Assembly: GCA_902800595.1 (NCBI GenBank)
Contig: CADCFA010000013.1
Span: forward strand, 1 to 34,089
From: an uncultured Prevotellaceae bacterium
GTDB taxonomy: Bacteria; Bacteroidota; Bacteroidia; Bacteroidales; Bacteroidaceae
Reading direction: 5' to 3'
DNA: 34,089 nucleotides
A program made the position numbers and the translations under genes. The notes beneath the pieces were generated by a model. That model had not been told where the DNA came from and did no database searches. It worked only from the letters and a program-made list of their open reading frames with translations. This document shows positions 6,884 to 15,384 of this stretch, piece by piece. Position 1 is the first letter of the stretch. Each line of letters begins with the position of its first letter.

Positions 6884-6915
6884 CAAAAATATCACTTTTC
6901 TGCGAAACAAACAAA
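6884..6915 (-). promoter_or_regulatory. Promoter of the aromatic amino acid operon
   Basis: Minus-strand TTTG (6915-6912), a 20-nt spacer and TATTTTTG (6891-6884) form a complete Bacteroidota -33/-7 promoter. Transcription would start near 6878, upstream of the leader peptide ATG at 6856. It sits in the gap after the last gene of the polyene operon (stop at 6954). No terminator-like hairpin is seen between that stop and the promoter, so read-through from upstream is also possible. Confidence 0.75.
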
Positions 6916-6953
6916 TATTTTGCAAGAAATTTTGCAGTTTAGCTTACATTTTT

Positions 6954-8093
6954 TCATTTGTGCGCCGTCAGATGGGCTTTTGAGTCTATAGGATTAGCAT
7001 AGATGCCCAAGAAGATATCCTTCAACACGTCAGGTTCAGCTATGTCGAACTTATCCAGTTGTTCCATATAAGTCATAAAGGCCTTACGCTCCTCATCAGT
7101 ATAGTGATCACGATAAAGCTGCTGACCATAACGCAGATCATGGGCGATATAGTTGTTCGGGGTGAGCTGATAGGCTGAGATGATACGTTCGTCGAGCAAC
7201 TGGGCCACCAAACGATGATACTCATTGTTGGTGCAGTGTTCAAACTGGCACAGATCTGTCTCTGTCACTTCCGGACAGAAAGTGATATTCACACGTCCCT
7301 TGGGTTGCGCAATACCTGTGAGAATACTGTTCAGATCCTCACCTGGCTTCTTGACATAGGGGCAAAAACGTGACTCATAAAGTTCGAGGGCCTTCAGGAT
7401 ATCACACGACTCCCACTCATAGCTTACAGATACGGGGATGATATGCAGATCGGCAAGTGCCTTGATCTTATCCGTTGGCTCGCTCATACAGAACATCTTC
7501 ACGATGCCCTGATCCGTCTGATCTATACCATCTTTGGTGCGCCCGTTGCGCTGGGCTATCCAAAGGCTCTGTCCTTTCTCTGTCAGCACATAGCGGATAT
7601 AGTCGCTGAGATGCATCGATGCATGATAGAAGTCCTTCATGTTGCCCCCTCGCTCTACACGGAACATCTTGTTGGCCTTACCGATATCGATGACAAGCGG
7701 CGACGACATCAGATTGGCACCAAAGGTAATCTCTGTCGTCTCATGCCCGTTCTTATATAATATATACTGCAACAGACAGGCATCGAGCATGATATCACGA
7801 TGATTGCTTACAAAGAGATATTGCTTTTGGGGGTCTAGTCTCTCCACACCACTATAGGTGAAAGCAGTAGTAGAACGGGCGATGACCTGTTCATTGACAC
7901 ACCGCATCACCTCTAACTGGAAATCACGGATGGTACGAAATGACAGCATCATCTTCCTGATATCCGCAGGATTATGCCCAGGATATACATAAGTACACAA
8001 CAGACCGAAGAAGTCGCTATCTACGATACGCTGCATCGCAGCAGGTATCTCACTGTCGTAATAAGGACGGATATCGTCGAACTGATTATTCAT
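6954..8093 (-). CDS. PlsC/PlsB-like acyltransferase, last gene of polyene operon
   Basis: This 379-residue lysophospholipid acyltransferase-superfamily protein has the active-site region VSNHRDIMLD at about residues 95-104. The spacing from His98 to Asp104 is HX5D, one residue longer than the canonical HX4D. A second motif reads QRNGRTKDG in place of the usual PEGTRS. It lacks an obvious signal peptide or membrane helix. It overlaps the MMPL gene by 8 nt and closes the operon. It probably transfers an acyl chain, perhaps the polyene or an ordinary fatty acid, to a glycerol- or sugar-type acceptor. Substrates cannot be read from the sequence. Confidence 0.85.
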   Translation of the reverse strand: MNNQFDDIRPYYDSEIPAAMQRIVDSDFFGLLCTYVYPGHNPADIRKMMLSFRTIRDFQLEVMRCVNEQVIARSTTAFTYSGVERLDPQKQYLFVSNHRDIMLDACLLQYILYKNGHETTEITFGANLMSSPLVIDIGKANKMFRVERGGNMKDFYHASMHLSDYIRYVLTEKGQSLWIAQRNGRTKDGIDQTDQGIVKMFCMSEPTDKIKALADLHIIPVSVSYEWESCDILKALELYESRFCPYVKKPGEDLNSILTGIAQPKGRVNITFCPEVTETDLCQFEHCTNNEYHRLVAQLLDERIISAYQLTPNNYIAHDLRYGQQLYRDHYTDEERKAFMTYMEQLDKFDIAEPDVLKDIFLGIYANPIDSKAHLTAHK

Positions 8094-11000
8094 TCTCTTT
8101 TAATATTCTTGATAAATCTATGATATTAGATGTAGCTATTGCTATATTTAATTCTGCAGCTTGACAGACATGCAGATTAGCAGGCATCGGCTCGCAAGAT
8201 GCCGCCAACGCCACCTCGTCAGGATCGTCAGCATAAGAGTAGATCTCCCATTCCGGATGAACAAGTGCCATCAACAAAGAGAACTGTCCCTTGCCTGCAT
8301 GAATGACAGACACCTTGTTGGAATCGGCATCCTGCAGTTGATCGTCGTCTATCCATTTACTGAAATCATCATAGCGCTTCAGCAACTGGCGCGTCTCTTT
8401 CTCCACACCTATTCCTTTATAGATGTACTTGCTGATGATATAATGATGGAAGTAATGCGTATTCTCTATCTGACGACGAATCTGCTCATAACGGTTCATA
8501 TAGAGATGCTGAATGCGCTTAGTGATATTCAACTCTGTATCACCATACTCCCCTAACCTCTCGGCAGAAATACGTTCTCCTATTACCAGATCGACCTGGC
8601 CGCGTGAAGCCAGACCACTGCCTTTTGGCATCACATGACCTGTGCCATGAATATACATCGGCAAGAGGTCAACACCCAGTTTCCTTGAGAGATAGAAAGC
8701 CCCCTTGTGGAAGCGCTTGATTTTCTCATTGCTTCTCAAGCCCTCCGGGAATATCACCACACTATAGCCATCGGCTACAGCATGAGCTACCTGCTGCTCA
8801 ATGGTCTCAACAGAACTTCTGGCATTCAAGAAGCGCGACACCTTGAACATCGTTCTCACAAAACGATTGCGCCACACTCTGTCGCCAGCCATAACCAAGA
8901 TACGAGGACTCAGCGAGAGGATATAGATGGGGTCGAGCATCGACTGGTGATTGCAGATGATGATTGAGCCTTTTTCAAACTGCTCGTTCACCTCGTTGTG
9001 CACATTAAACGGCACGCCCCAGATATGGTTTACATCCACCTGCATGGACTTATGGATCACCCGATGGAACCAAGCTTCCTTCTTCTTGTTCTTGTCAGGC
9101 AGGATGCTAACTACCATACCAAACAGACTACCATACAGCAGTTCTGTGAGATAAACCACAGTGCAATAAATAATACGGATAATCTGTTCGATGGTAACAG
9201 GTGTTCTGCGAATTCTGTTGTTGGTCTTGGTGAGCCACCCAAAGATAAATGGAGGTATCACCCAAGCCATCAAGACAACCGTAAACATACCCACTATCGT
9301 GACTTCTGCCAGCGAATGCAAGGCCGGATGTCTGGCAACAATCAACGATCCCATGCCGATAAACATGATCAAGGCCGAGATGACGATGCTGTTCTTATAA
9401 GAAGGCAGCAGTTTCTTGCGGTAGGCATATTCATTAATCAAGCCATCGGTGATGAAGATGGTATAGTCGTCGCCCTGACCAAAGATGAAGGTGGCCAGGA
9501 TCACATTGACGATGTTGAACTGCATGCCGAAGAGCACCATGATGCCCAGAATCCATATCCAACCTATTGCCATCGGCAGAAACGCCAACAGACTCAGTTC
9601 CAGTCGTCCGAACGACAGCCACAGGAAGATGAACACGATAAATCCACAGGCAAAACCGATGTAATTGAAGTTGTCAGAGAGTGTGCTTGCCACAGCTCCG
9701 TTCATCCTTACAAAATCAAAGGAGAATCCCTTTGAGCCTAAATGGTCATTCACCGCCGACTCTAAAGCTACCAGATCCTTGCCACTAGCATTAATGATAT
9801 CAATAACGGCACAGCTGCCTGTATTCGTGCTGAAGGAATTATTCAGGAATATCGTACGAACAGGCTCGAAATATTCAAATGGTTTGGGGGAATAGTCTTT
9901 AGTGATGATCTCATGGAAACCATCGAATGCCTCATCGCTGAACCCAAACTCAGCGACATGTGCCTGAAGCATTGCCAGTACCTCTGCACGATGCAACTTC
10001 CAGAAGTCGTTCCAGCGCTGGATGCGTCGCTGTTGCTCTGTCTCTGAACTAATCAGATTGGTGACATCAGAATAGTCATTTAAAGCACCTTTCTGCTTTA
10101 ACTGTTCCAGAAACGGAGTGAGCTTCAATCTCTCATCAAGTGCCTCATTCCAGTCGGCACCTTCGGTCACGACATACACATTAACTGTATCATTGATACC
10201 TACAGAGGCATTCATATCACCCAACAGCTGCTTCTGCTGATCAGTCATATAGTTAATATGGTGCATGTTCGTATCAAATGAAGTGTCTAAGCTATAATAG
10301 CCAAAGAAGAGTGTCAGGATGAAGATGACCCACAACAGCCAGCGATGACGCTCTGGTGATCCTGAGGATATCCTACCAAAGACCAGCCGCTCCTCTCCTA
10401 CCTGAGCCCTTACCTTCACAAGATGCGGCAGGAAGATCAGTACAAAGAGAATGGTACCAACCAACATCAGAGCTGCGAAGATGCCCAGATCGCGTAAGGC
10501 TGGTGCATCGAGCGGCATCAAGCTGGCAAAGGCACCCACTGTCGTGATATTACCAATCAGGAGTGGCGCTACCATCTCTTTCAAGATTTCTCTTGCAGTA
10601 CCGCCACGATCAGTATGGGCAATAAAATGCAACGGGTAGTTGACTGCGATACCAATAATCATGGAGCCGATGCCGATAACAATCAAGGACACATCACTTC
10701 GGATGACAGAGATCAGTCCCATGGCGAACAACCATCCGAACAGGATAGATACTCCAATCAGTAACAGGTTCTTCACCTTCCTGAACGCGAAGATCAGTAA
10801 TGTGAGAATCAGCGTGATGGCGATAGTAATAGCCCAATGGCTGTCGCTCTTAATCTGATTGGCATTGCCAACAGCGATGACAGGCGCTCCAGTGATGGCG
10901 ACATCAACATCCGGAACAGCCTTCATGGTCTCGTTGACGACACTATCCACATATTCCACCAACAGGCTATTGTTTGCCGACTCCATCGCACCATAAGGTG

Positions 11001-11652
11001 AAGTCAGCATCGCAACGGCATATTTATCATTATTGATATAGATGTAGCCATTATCCACCTCAACGGACAAAACAGACTGCTGGACCTGCAGACGATCTAG
11101 AACCGGACTGAAAAACGCCAGCGGATCATTACCGATATTTGACGTGAAGAAACCTGATGCAGGCATCAGCATCATCTCGACGTCGTTTGCCAGTTGGTCT
11201 TTTGCATAGTTGGGAGTAGCCAAAAGCTTCTCCATACGGACATAATCAGAATCGCGAAGCATCAGTGGCATATTCTGATAAATAAACTCCGTAATGTTGG
11301 CGTACTTCTCATAATCAATCTGCGTGATAACCTCTTTGATATGCCGCCTACCCGATTGTGAATTAAGTTTCACTGCAAACGTATCGATGGCTGTGGCCTG
11401 CAGGTCTCTGTCGGGCTGACCGTCTTTGGTCTTAAACATCGCATAGATACGTTGTCCACCAGAGATATCCTGATAGACATTGATAGCCTTCTGCTCATTT
11501 CCACTTAACGGCAGGAAGTCGTAGATGTTCTCATTATAAGACAGTGAGAACATCATCAAGAACAACGTCATAACCAATCCCAGCAAAAGGCCTGTAAACA
11601 GAGCCTTGCGCTGGGACAGGATATCATAAAGACGCAAAAAGAAACTAGCCAT
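8086..11652 (-). CDS. MMPL/RND-type lipid exporter fused to an acyltransferase and a degenerate Rossmann domain
   Basis: This 1188-residue inner-membrane protein has two MMPL/RND halves. The first has a helix at about 17-37, a periplasmic loop to about 270, then helices to 415. The second has a helix at about 438-453, a loop to about 660 and helices to about 805. They are followed by a PlsC-type acyltransferase with NHQSMLD (His902, Asp907) and FPEGLRS (968-974). The last about 75 residues (1113-1188) resemble a class I methyltransferase beta-alpha-beta start (VSVIHAGKGQFSLLMAL) but lack a proper glycine motif. MMPL proteins in APE clusters are thought to export the polyene lipid. Fusion to an acyltransferase suggests acylation coupled to export. 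It starts 5 nt after the hydrolase stop. Confidence 0.9.
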   Translation of the reverse strand: MASFFLRLYDILSQRKALFTGLLLGLVMTLFLMMFSLSYNENIYDFLPLSGNEQKAINVYQDISGGQRIYAMFKTKDGQPDRDLQATAIDTFAVKLNSQSGRRHIKEVITQIDYEKYANITEFIYQNMPLMLRDSDYVRMEKLLATPNYAKDQLANDVEMMLMPASGFFTSNIGNDPLAFFSPVLDRLQVQQSVLSVEVDNGYIYINNDKYAVAMLTSPYGAMESANNSLLVEYVDSVVNETMKAVPDVDVAITGAPVIAVGNANQIKSDSHWAITIAITLILTLLIFAFRKVKNLLLIGVSILFGWLFAMGLISVIRSDVSLIVIGIGSMIIGIAVNYPLHFIAHTDRGGTAREILKEMVAPLLIGNITTVGAFASLMPLDAPALRDLGIFAALMLVGTILFVLIFLPHLVKVRAQVGEERLVFGRISSGSPERHRWLLWVIFILTLFFGYYSLDTSFDTNMHHINYMTDQQKQLLGDMNASVGINDTVNVYVVTEGADWNEALDERLKLTPFLEQLKQKGALNDYSDVTNLISSETEQQRRIQRWNDFWKLHRAEVLAMLQAHVAEFGFSDEAFDGFHEIITKDYSPKPFEYFEPVRTIFLNNSFSTNTGSCAVIDIINASGKDLVALESAVNDHLGSKGFSFDFVRMNGAVASTLSDNFNYIGFACGFIVFIFLWLSFGRLELSLLAFLPMAIGWIWILGIMVLFGMQFNIVNVILATFIFGQGDDYTIFITDGLINEYAYRKKLLPSYKNSIVISALIMFIGMGSLIVARHPALHSLAEVTIVGMFTVVLMAWVIPPFIFGWLTKTNNRIRRTPVTIEQIIRIIYCTVVYLTELLYGSLFGMVVSILPDKNKKKEAWFHRVIHKSMQVDVNHIWGVPFNVHNEVNEQFEKGSIIICNHQSMLDPIYILSLSPRILVMAGDRVWRNRFVRTMFKVSRFLNARSSVETIEQQVAHAVADGYSVVIFPEGLRSNEKIKRFHKGAFYLSRKLGVDLLPMYIHGTGHVMPKGSGLASRGQVDLVIGERISAERLGEYGDTELNITKRIQHLYMNRYEQIRRQIENTHYFHHYIISKYIYKGIGVEKETRQLLKRYDDFSKWIDDDQLQDADSNKVSVIHAGKGQFSLLMALVHPEWEIYSYADDPDEVALAASCEPMPANLHVCQAAELNIAIATSNIIDLSRILKENE

Positions 11653-11657
11653 CTATA

Positions 11658-12461
11658 TCAATTATTCACTAAGTTTCCAAGCCACTTCAGGAATTGCTCT
11701 TTCCAGCCAATGGCCTCTTTTGTTGTTTTCGCCTCTGACACGCCGAAGCCATGTCCACCTGTACGATAGTGTTCGTACTGATGGGGAATATGTTTACTTG
11801 TCAATGCAGAATCCAACAGGATGGCATTTTTAGGATCTACCACCGGATCATCGTCGCAGTTCACCAGGAATACTGGAGGACAGTTTGCCGGCACATGCCG
11901 CTCTACCGACAGCGAGTCCATCATCTCCTGAGAGAGAGAACCGCCTAACAAGCCACGACGAGAACGTCTGTGGGTACAAGGATGTGTCATTGAGACGACA
12001 GGATATATCGGTGCTACGAAGAAAGGTGCCATTGGCGTACCAGCCAGCTGTTCGGCGGCATGCATCACCAAGTGACCACCTGCAGAGAATCCCATACAGC
12101 CGATACGATCTTCTCTGACACCATATTCCGCAGCATGCTCTCTCACCGTGTTGATGGCTCTACACAGATCATTAAACCCTTCAGGGAAACGTCTCTTTTT
12201 CAGATACACACGGAAGGTGAACGAAGCCCAGCCGCCATGACTATACTCTACCACAAAAGCAGAGATTCCATTCTCACAAAGCCATTTGGCCACCTCATCA
12301 CCCTCGCCCTGCTTGTCGAGCCAGAAATAGCTTCCACCAGGACAGACAATCACACCTGTCCCTGTTGGATTCTCTTTGGGGATAAAAGCTCTGAACCGAT
12401 AAGCACTGATAGAGTGGCATACCAGTAAAAGTGCAATAGTTAAAAATATACGATGTTTCAT
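11658..12461 (-). CDS. Exported alpha/beta hydrolase (esterase-like)
   Basis: A signal peptide (MKHRIFLTIALLLVCHSISA) precedes an alpha/beta hydrolase domain of about 245 residues. The nucleophile elbow is GFSAGG (Ser126), the acid is probably in DDDPVVDP (203-210), and the histidine is in TGGHGFG (His237). An oxyanion-type motif CPGGSY lies at 40-45. The family includes acetyl xylan esterase-like and other carboxylesterases. In this operon it may deacylate or trim the exported lipid, or hydrolyse a polyene ester in the periplasm. It overlaps the BtrH-like gene by 4 nt. The substrate is inferred only from context. Confidence 0.85.
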   Translation of the reverse strand: MKHRIFLTIALLLVCHSISAYRFRAFIPKENPTGTGVIVCPGGSYFWLDKQGEGDEVAKWLCENGISAFVVEYSHGGWASFTFRVYLKKRRFPEGFNDLCRAINTVREHAAEYGVREDRIGCMGFSAGGHLVMHAAEQLAGTPMAPFFVAPIYPVVSMTHPCTHRRSRRGLLGGSLSQEMMDSLSVERHVPANCPPVFLVNCDDDPVVDPKNAILLDSALTSKHIPHQYEHYRTGGHGFGVSEAKTTKEAIGWKEQFLKWLGNLVNN

Positions 12462-13492
12462 TCTGTCATATGATCTTTTACAGCAGCATACAGACTCCTG
12501 AAGAATTCTCTTTCCTGCTCACCAATCTCCTGAAGGAAATCTGCCAGTTCATCAAAGGTATAAGTCTCGTCTGAACGTTTTCTGATAACTTTCGAAGCCT
12601 TATAAGAAAAATCTCTCCACTTGTCGCCGATCTCTGTCATTCGGGCTGAATAATCATTAAGGAAAGTCATTCCCGTCTTTTCTGCTGCCTCCTGAAGGAA
12701 AGCACCATAGATAAATCGGAAGCCAGCACCTCCTGTACCTGTCTCTTCCAGCATACGGACAATCTGCGCTAAATTAAACAGTGCCATCTTCCGCCCCATG
12801 GTCTGTTCCCAAGTTCTCATTCTCTTCGACAGATAGATGATTCCATTTGTACCAGCAAAGTTTATGAATTTCGGTTGGAACGCCATATTCTTACAAGCCT
12901 TCATGATGGCCTTGATGACCAGCGGTTTCAAATCAGGAATAACCTCTGGCATCGACTTGATCCAATACATCTGTCCCATCAATGGAAAGGTGCCTTTTGT
13001 AAAGCGCACCTTTTTCATGTCTTTTGTACTGAGTGATACCTTTTCGATAGTGACAGGATCCAAGACACTATAATCACCAGTCTTTTCATCCTTACCAACG
13101 ACACAAATGTTATGGCCATTAAAGTGAACACGATACTCCTTGGGATAATATGGCAAGTAATAGATACCAACGACACATCCCACAGGAACTTTATCCTCCA
13201 GAAGCACCTGGTCTAACTTCCTCATGGCTCTATCCTGACTCAGAAATCGGCGCATCTCGGACTTGATACCAAGCAGTTTGGTAATACGCTTAAAAAGGAC
13301 ACCAGGAAACGTGCGAAAAGCGGTCATCGGAATACCCCCCATCTTCACGAAAGGAATATGTACAAAAAAGAGGCCGCTCGACAGACCAAAGACCATTGGT
13401 TCTGACATCTCTATACCATAATACCTAAGCAGATTGGCAATGGTGCCATTCTCGCAATGCGCCGCCGGCTTATGTTTTATATCTAATTCCAT
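12458..13492 (-). CDS. BtrH-like acyl-transfer protein (BtrH_N/DUF4872 type)
   Basis: The N-terminal half has the cysteine-protease-like layout of BtrH: AHCENGT (Cys13) followed by LLRYYGIEMSEPMVFGLSSG, then HFNGHNIC (His127) and VLDP (Asp145) as a plausible Cys-His-Asp triad. The C-terminal half (about 190-344) is helical, as in DUF4872 proteins. In butirosin biosynthesis BtrH moves an acyl group from an acyl carrier protein to an amine of the antibiotic. By analogy this 344-residue cytosolic enzyme could unload the polyene from its ACP onto an amine or hydroxyl acceptor. It starts 5 nt after the XRE-like gene. The role is inference, while the family call is fairly secure. Confidence 0.8.
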   Translation of the reverse strand: MELDIKHKPAAHCENGTIANLLRYYGIEMSEPMVFGLSSGLFFVHIPFVKMGGIPMTAFRTFPGVLFKRITKLLGIKSEMRRFLSQDRAMRKLDQVLLEDKVPVGCVVGIYYLPYYPKEYRVHFNGHNICVVGKDEKTGDYSVLDPVTIEKVSLSTKDMKKVRFTKGTFPLMGQMYWIKSMPEVIPDLKPLVIKAIMKACKNMAFQPKFINFAGTNGIIYLSKRMRTWEQTMGRKMALFNLAQIVRMLEETGTGGAGFRFIYGAFLQEAAEKTGMTFLNDYSARMTEIGDKWRDFSYKASKVIRKRSDETYTFDELADFLQEIGEQEREFFRSLYAAVKDHMTE

Positions 13493-13497
13493 ATATT

Positions 13498-13905
13498 CTA
13501 TTTTTCAGGGATTGTCTTTAATTCTTCTACTGTCATGCGGAGTGCTTCTGCATAAGCGCCAAGCGTTTTATCATCAAGACTTGCAAATGCCTCAGGATCA
13601 GACATGTGTTTGCGAACCTTACGCTTGGGGATACCAGAATAGTGTGCCAACAGCTCTACCGTCATCAGATTCTTGACAGCATAATACTCCAAGAGAGTAG
13701 TCTCACCTTTCTTGACACGCTCTAATATCTCATCACACTCTTCCTGAATGACATCAAGTTCAAATTGTATCGCCTCATTCTTAGCCTCCCATCCGACACT
13801 GTTGACCATTTGGTATTTGCCTTCACTATCTACTGCGTAAATAGGATGTCTTACCGGGGTCCCTTCTGTGAATTTCAGATCTTGGGGAACATCTTCTACT
13901 TTCAT
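13498..13905 (-). CDS. XRE-like helix-turn-helix protein in the polyene operon
   Basis: In this 135-residue protein, residues about 81-132 (MTVELLAHYSGIPKRKVRKH, then LDDKTLGAYAEALRMTVEEL) have the helix spacing of an XRE/lambda-repressor-type helix-turn-helix. The first 80 residues contain a coiled-coil-prone helix (about 38-70). It sits inside the operon, 21 nt after the GT2-acyltransferase gene and 5 nt before the BtrH-like gene. Position suggests an operon-specific regulator or a structural helper. I do not recognise a named family, and the DNA-binding role is inferred from the pattern only. Confidence 0.7.
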   Translation of the reverse strand: MKVEDVPQDLKFTEGTPVRHPIYAVDSEGKYQMVNSVGWEAKNEAIQFELDVIQEECDEILERVKKGETTLLEYYAVKNLMTVELLAHYSGIPKRKVRKHMSDPEAFASLDDKTLGAYAEALRMTVEELKTIPEK

Positions 13906-13926
13906 TGTTTTATCTAATTATAATGT

Positions 13927-15384
13927 CTATCGTTTATATAACTTCACTTCTTCGTGATTCCATTTCAAATATTGCCGTCGTATGCGTTTGGACAACTCCC
14001 TGTAATTCTCTTCAGCAGTCAGCTGATCACGACAGATACGGGACTTTACCTCTAACGACATCTTGCCAGGATGGAGGTAATATGACTTCTTGGGCAGCAC
14101 CTTTCCAAAACCTTTGATGAACACAGGCAGGATATCGAGTTTCAACTGTTCTGCCAGATAGAAAGCACCGCGCTGGAATAATTTTATCTTGCAGTCCTCT
14201 GAACGTGTACCCTCTGGAAAAATCATCACTGAATAGCCCTCGTCGATCTTTGCCTGCATCTTTGTTATCATCTCATCCGTATCAGATATCGGAAAGTAAT
14301 CTGCATATCGGATGATAATACCATAGAAGGGATTATGCCACACCCACTTCTTTGTAAGGATAATCAGCTTCGGGGTTAACATCATGATTGCCATCAAATC
14401 CAGATGCGACTGGTGATTACTGATAATGATGGATGGTTTCTGGAAATCCTCGCCTTGAGGATTACGCCAGGTAAACTTCGTACCAGGCACATGATGAATG
14501 ATGAATCTGGCATTCTTCTGTAAGAGTCTATGGTACAAATACTTGTGCTTCTCTGTAGCCCCTCCGATGGTGATGAGTAGGAAACCTATCACCGTCAGGA
14601 TCAAGGCATCTACAATAAAGTAGCAGAAAGAGAAGATGGTATAGAGAGCCTGTTTGATAAAATAAAACGACCTGAAGAACATGGCTCCTATACATAATAT
14701 CGTATTCAGCACACTAATGCGGAAGAAATCATAGACGGGACGGAAATGACTGACCCGCTCCTCTGCTGGTGGATAATACACTCTCACATTGACAGTGGAT
14801 ATCGATGTACCCATCCAGGCAGAGAACACCAGAAGTTCCAACTCTGCCTCGTAGCGCGCAGTTATCAACTTCAGCAATCTGAGTGCCGACAAGTTGTAGA
14901 GTCTGAACCCGCTTTGGGTATCTGAAAGGTTGACACCTGTCTGCAAACGAAACCAGAAATTTGAGAATCGGTTGGCAAACGTGTTCTGTCTAGGCATATT
15001 CTTCTCTGTGAGATTTCTGCAACCTACGATGATACCTTCCGGGTTCTCCTCCATCTTCTTAATAAAAAGAGGTATATCTTCTGGAAAGTGCTGTCCATCG
15101 GCATCAATGGTAATGGCATGGGTAAATCCCAGTTCTTTGGCTTTCAGAAAGCCTTTCACCAGTGCATGTCCCTTACCTTTGTTCTTGGGGTAAGACACCA
15201 AGGTAATAGGGATAGGAAGACAATCCAAGATGGCGACAGTATCATCTGTACTGCCATCATTCACGACAATCACATCCTGACAGTAGCCTGCCACATCAGA
15301 TATGACTTGTCTGATTGTCCCAGCATTATTATATGTCGGTATGATGACACATAACCTGATGCTGTCAACCCCGTTATGCCTCAT
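13927..15384 (-). CDS. Glycosyltransferase family 2 - acyltransferase fusion
   Basis: This is a 485-residue bifunctional protein. Residues about 8-225 are a GT2 domain of the dolichyl-phosphate-mannose-synthase-like type, with VIIPTYNN, VVNDGST and DADGQH (metal and nucleotide-sugar binding) and the downstream SGFRLY. Two hydrophobic helices (about 225-280) follow, then a PlsC-type acyltransferase with NHQSHLD (His324) and FPEGTRS (about 389-395). Such fusions are typical of APE/flexirubin-type clusters and could glycosylate and acylate the polyene or its lipid anchor at the inner membrane. The start at 15384 (MRHNGVDS) overlaps the dehydratase stop by 11 nt; a longer frame starts at 15432 and seems less likely. 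Confidence 0.88.
   Translation of the reverse strand: MRHNGVDSIRLCVIIPTYNNAGTIRQVISDVAGYCQDVIVVNDGSTDDTVAILDCLPIPITLVSYPKNKGKGHALVKGFLKAKELGFTHAITIDADGQHFPEDIPLFIKKMEENPEGIIVGCRNLTEKNMPRQNTFANRFSNFWFRLQTGVNLSDTQSGFRLYNLSALRLLKLITARYEAELELLVFSAWMGTSISTVNVRVYYPPAEERVSHFRPVYDFFRISVLNTILCIGAMFFRSFYFIKQALYTIFSFCYFIVDALILTVIGFLLITIGGATEKHKYLYHRLLQKNARFIIHHVPGTKFTWRNPQGEDFQKPSIIISNHQSHLDLMAIMMLTPKLIILTKKWVWHNPFYGIIIRYADYFPISDTDEMITKMQAKIDEGYSVMIFPEGTRSEDCKIKLFQRGAFYLAEQLKLDILPVFIKGFGKVLPKKSYYLHPGKMSLEVKSRICRDQLTAEENYRELSKRIRRQYLKWNHEEVKLYKR

Noticed and set aside
8998-9735. A 245-codon plus-strand frame within the MMPL gene
   Set aside because: It lies antisense to well-conserved MMPL membrane segments and is rich in His, Gln and Asp as expected from a shadow frame.
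11658-12461. Thioesterase releasing the polyene from ACP
   Set aside because: The protein has a signal peptide, so it should be outside the cytoplasm and cannot act on ACP-bound intermediates.
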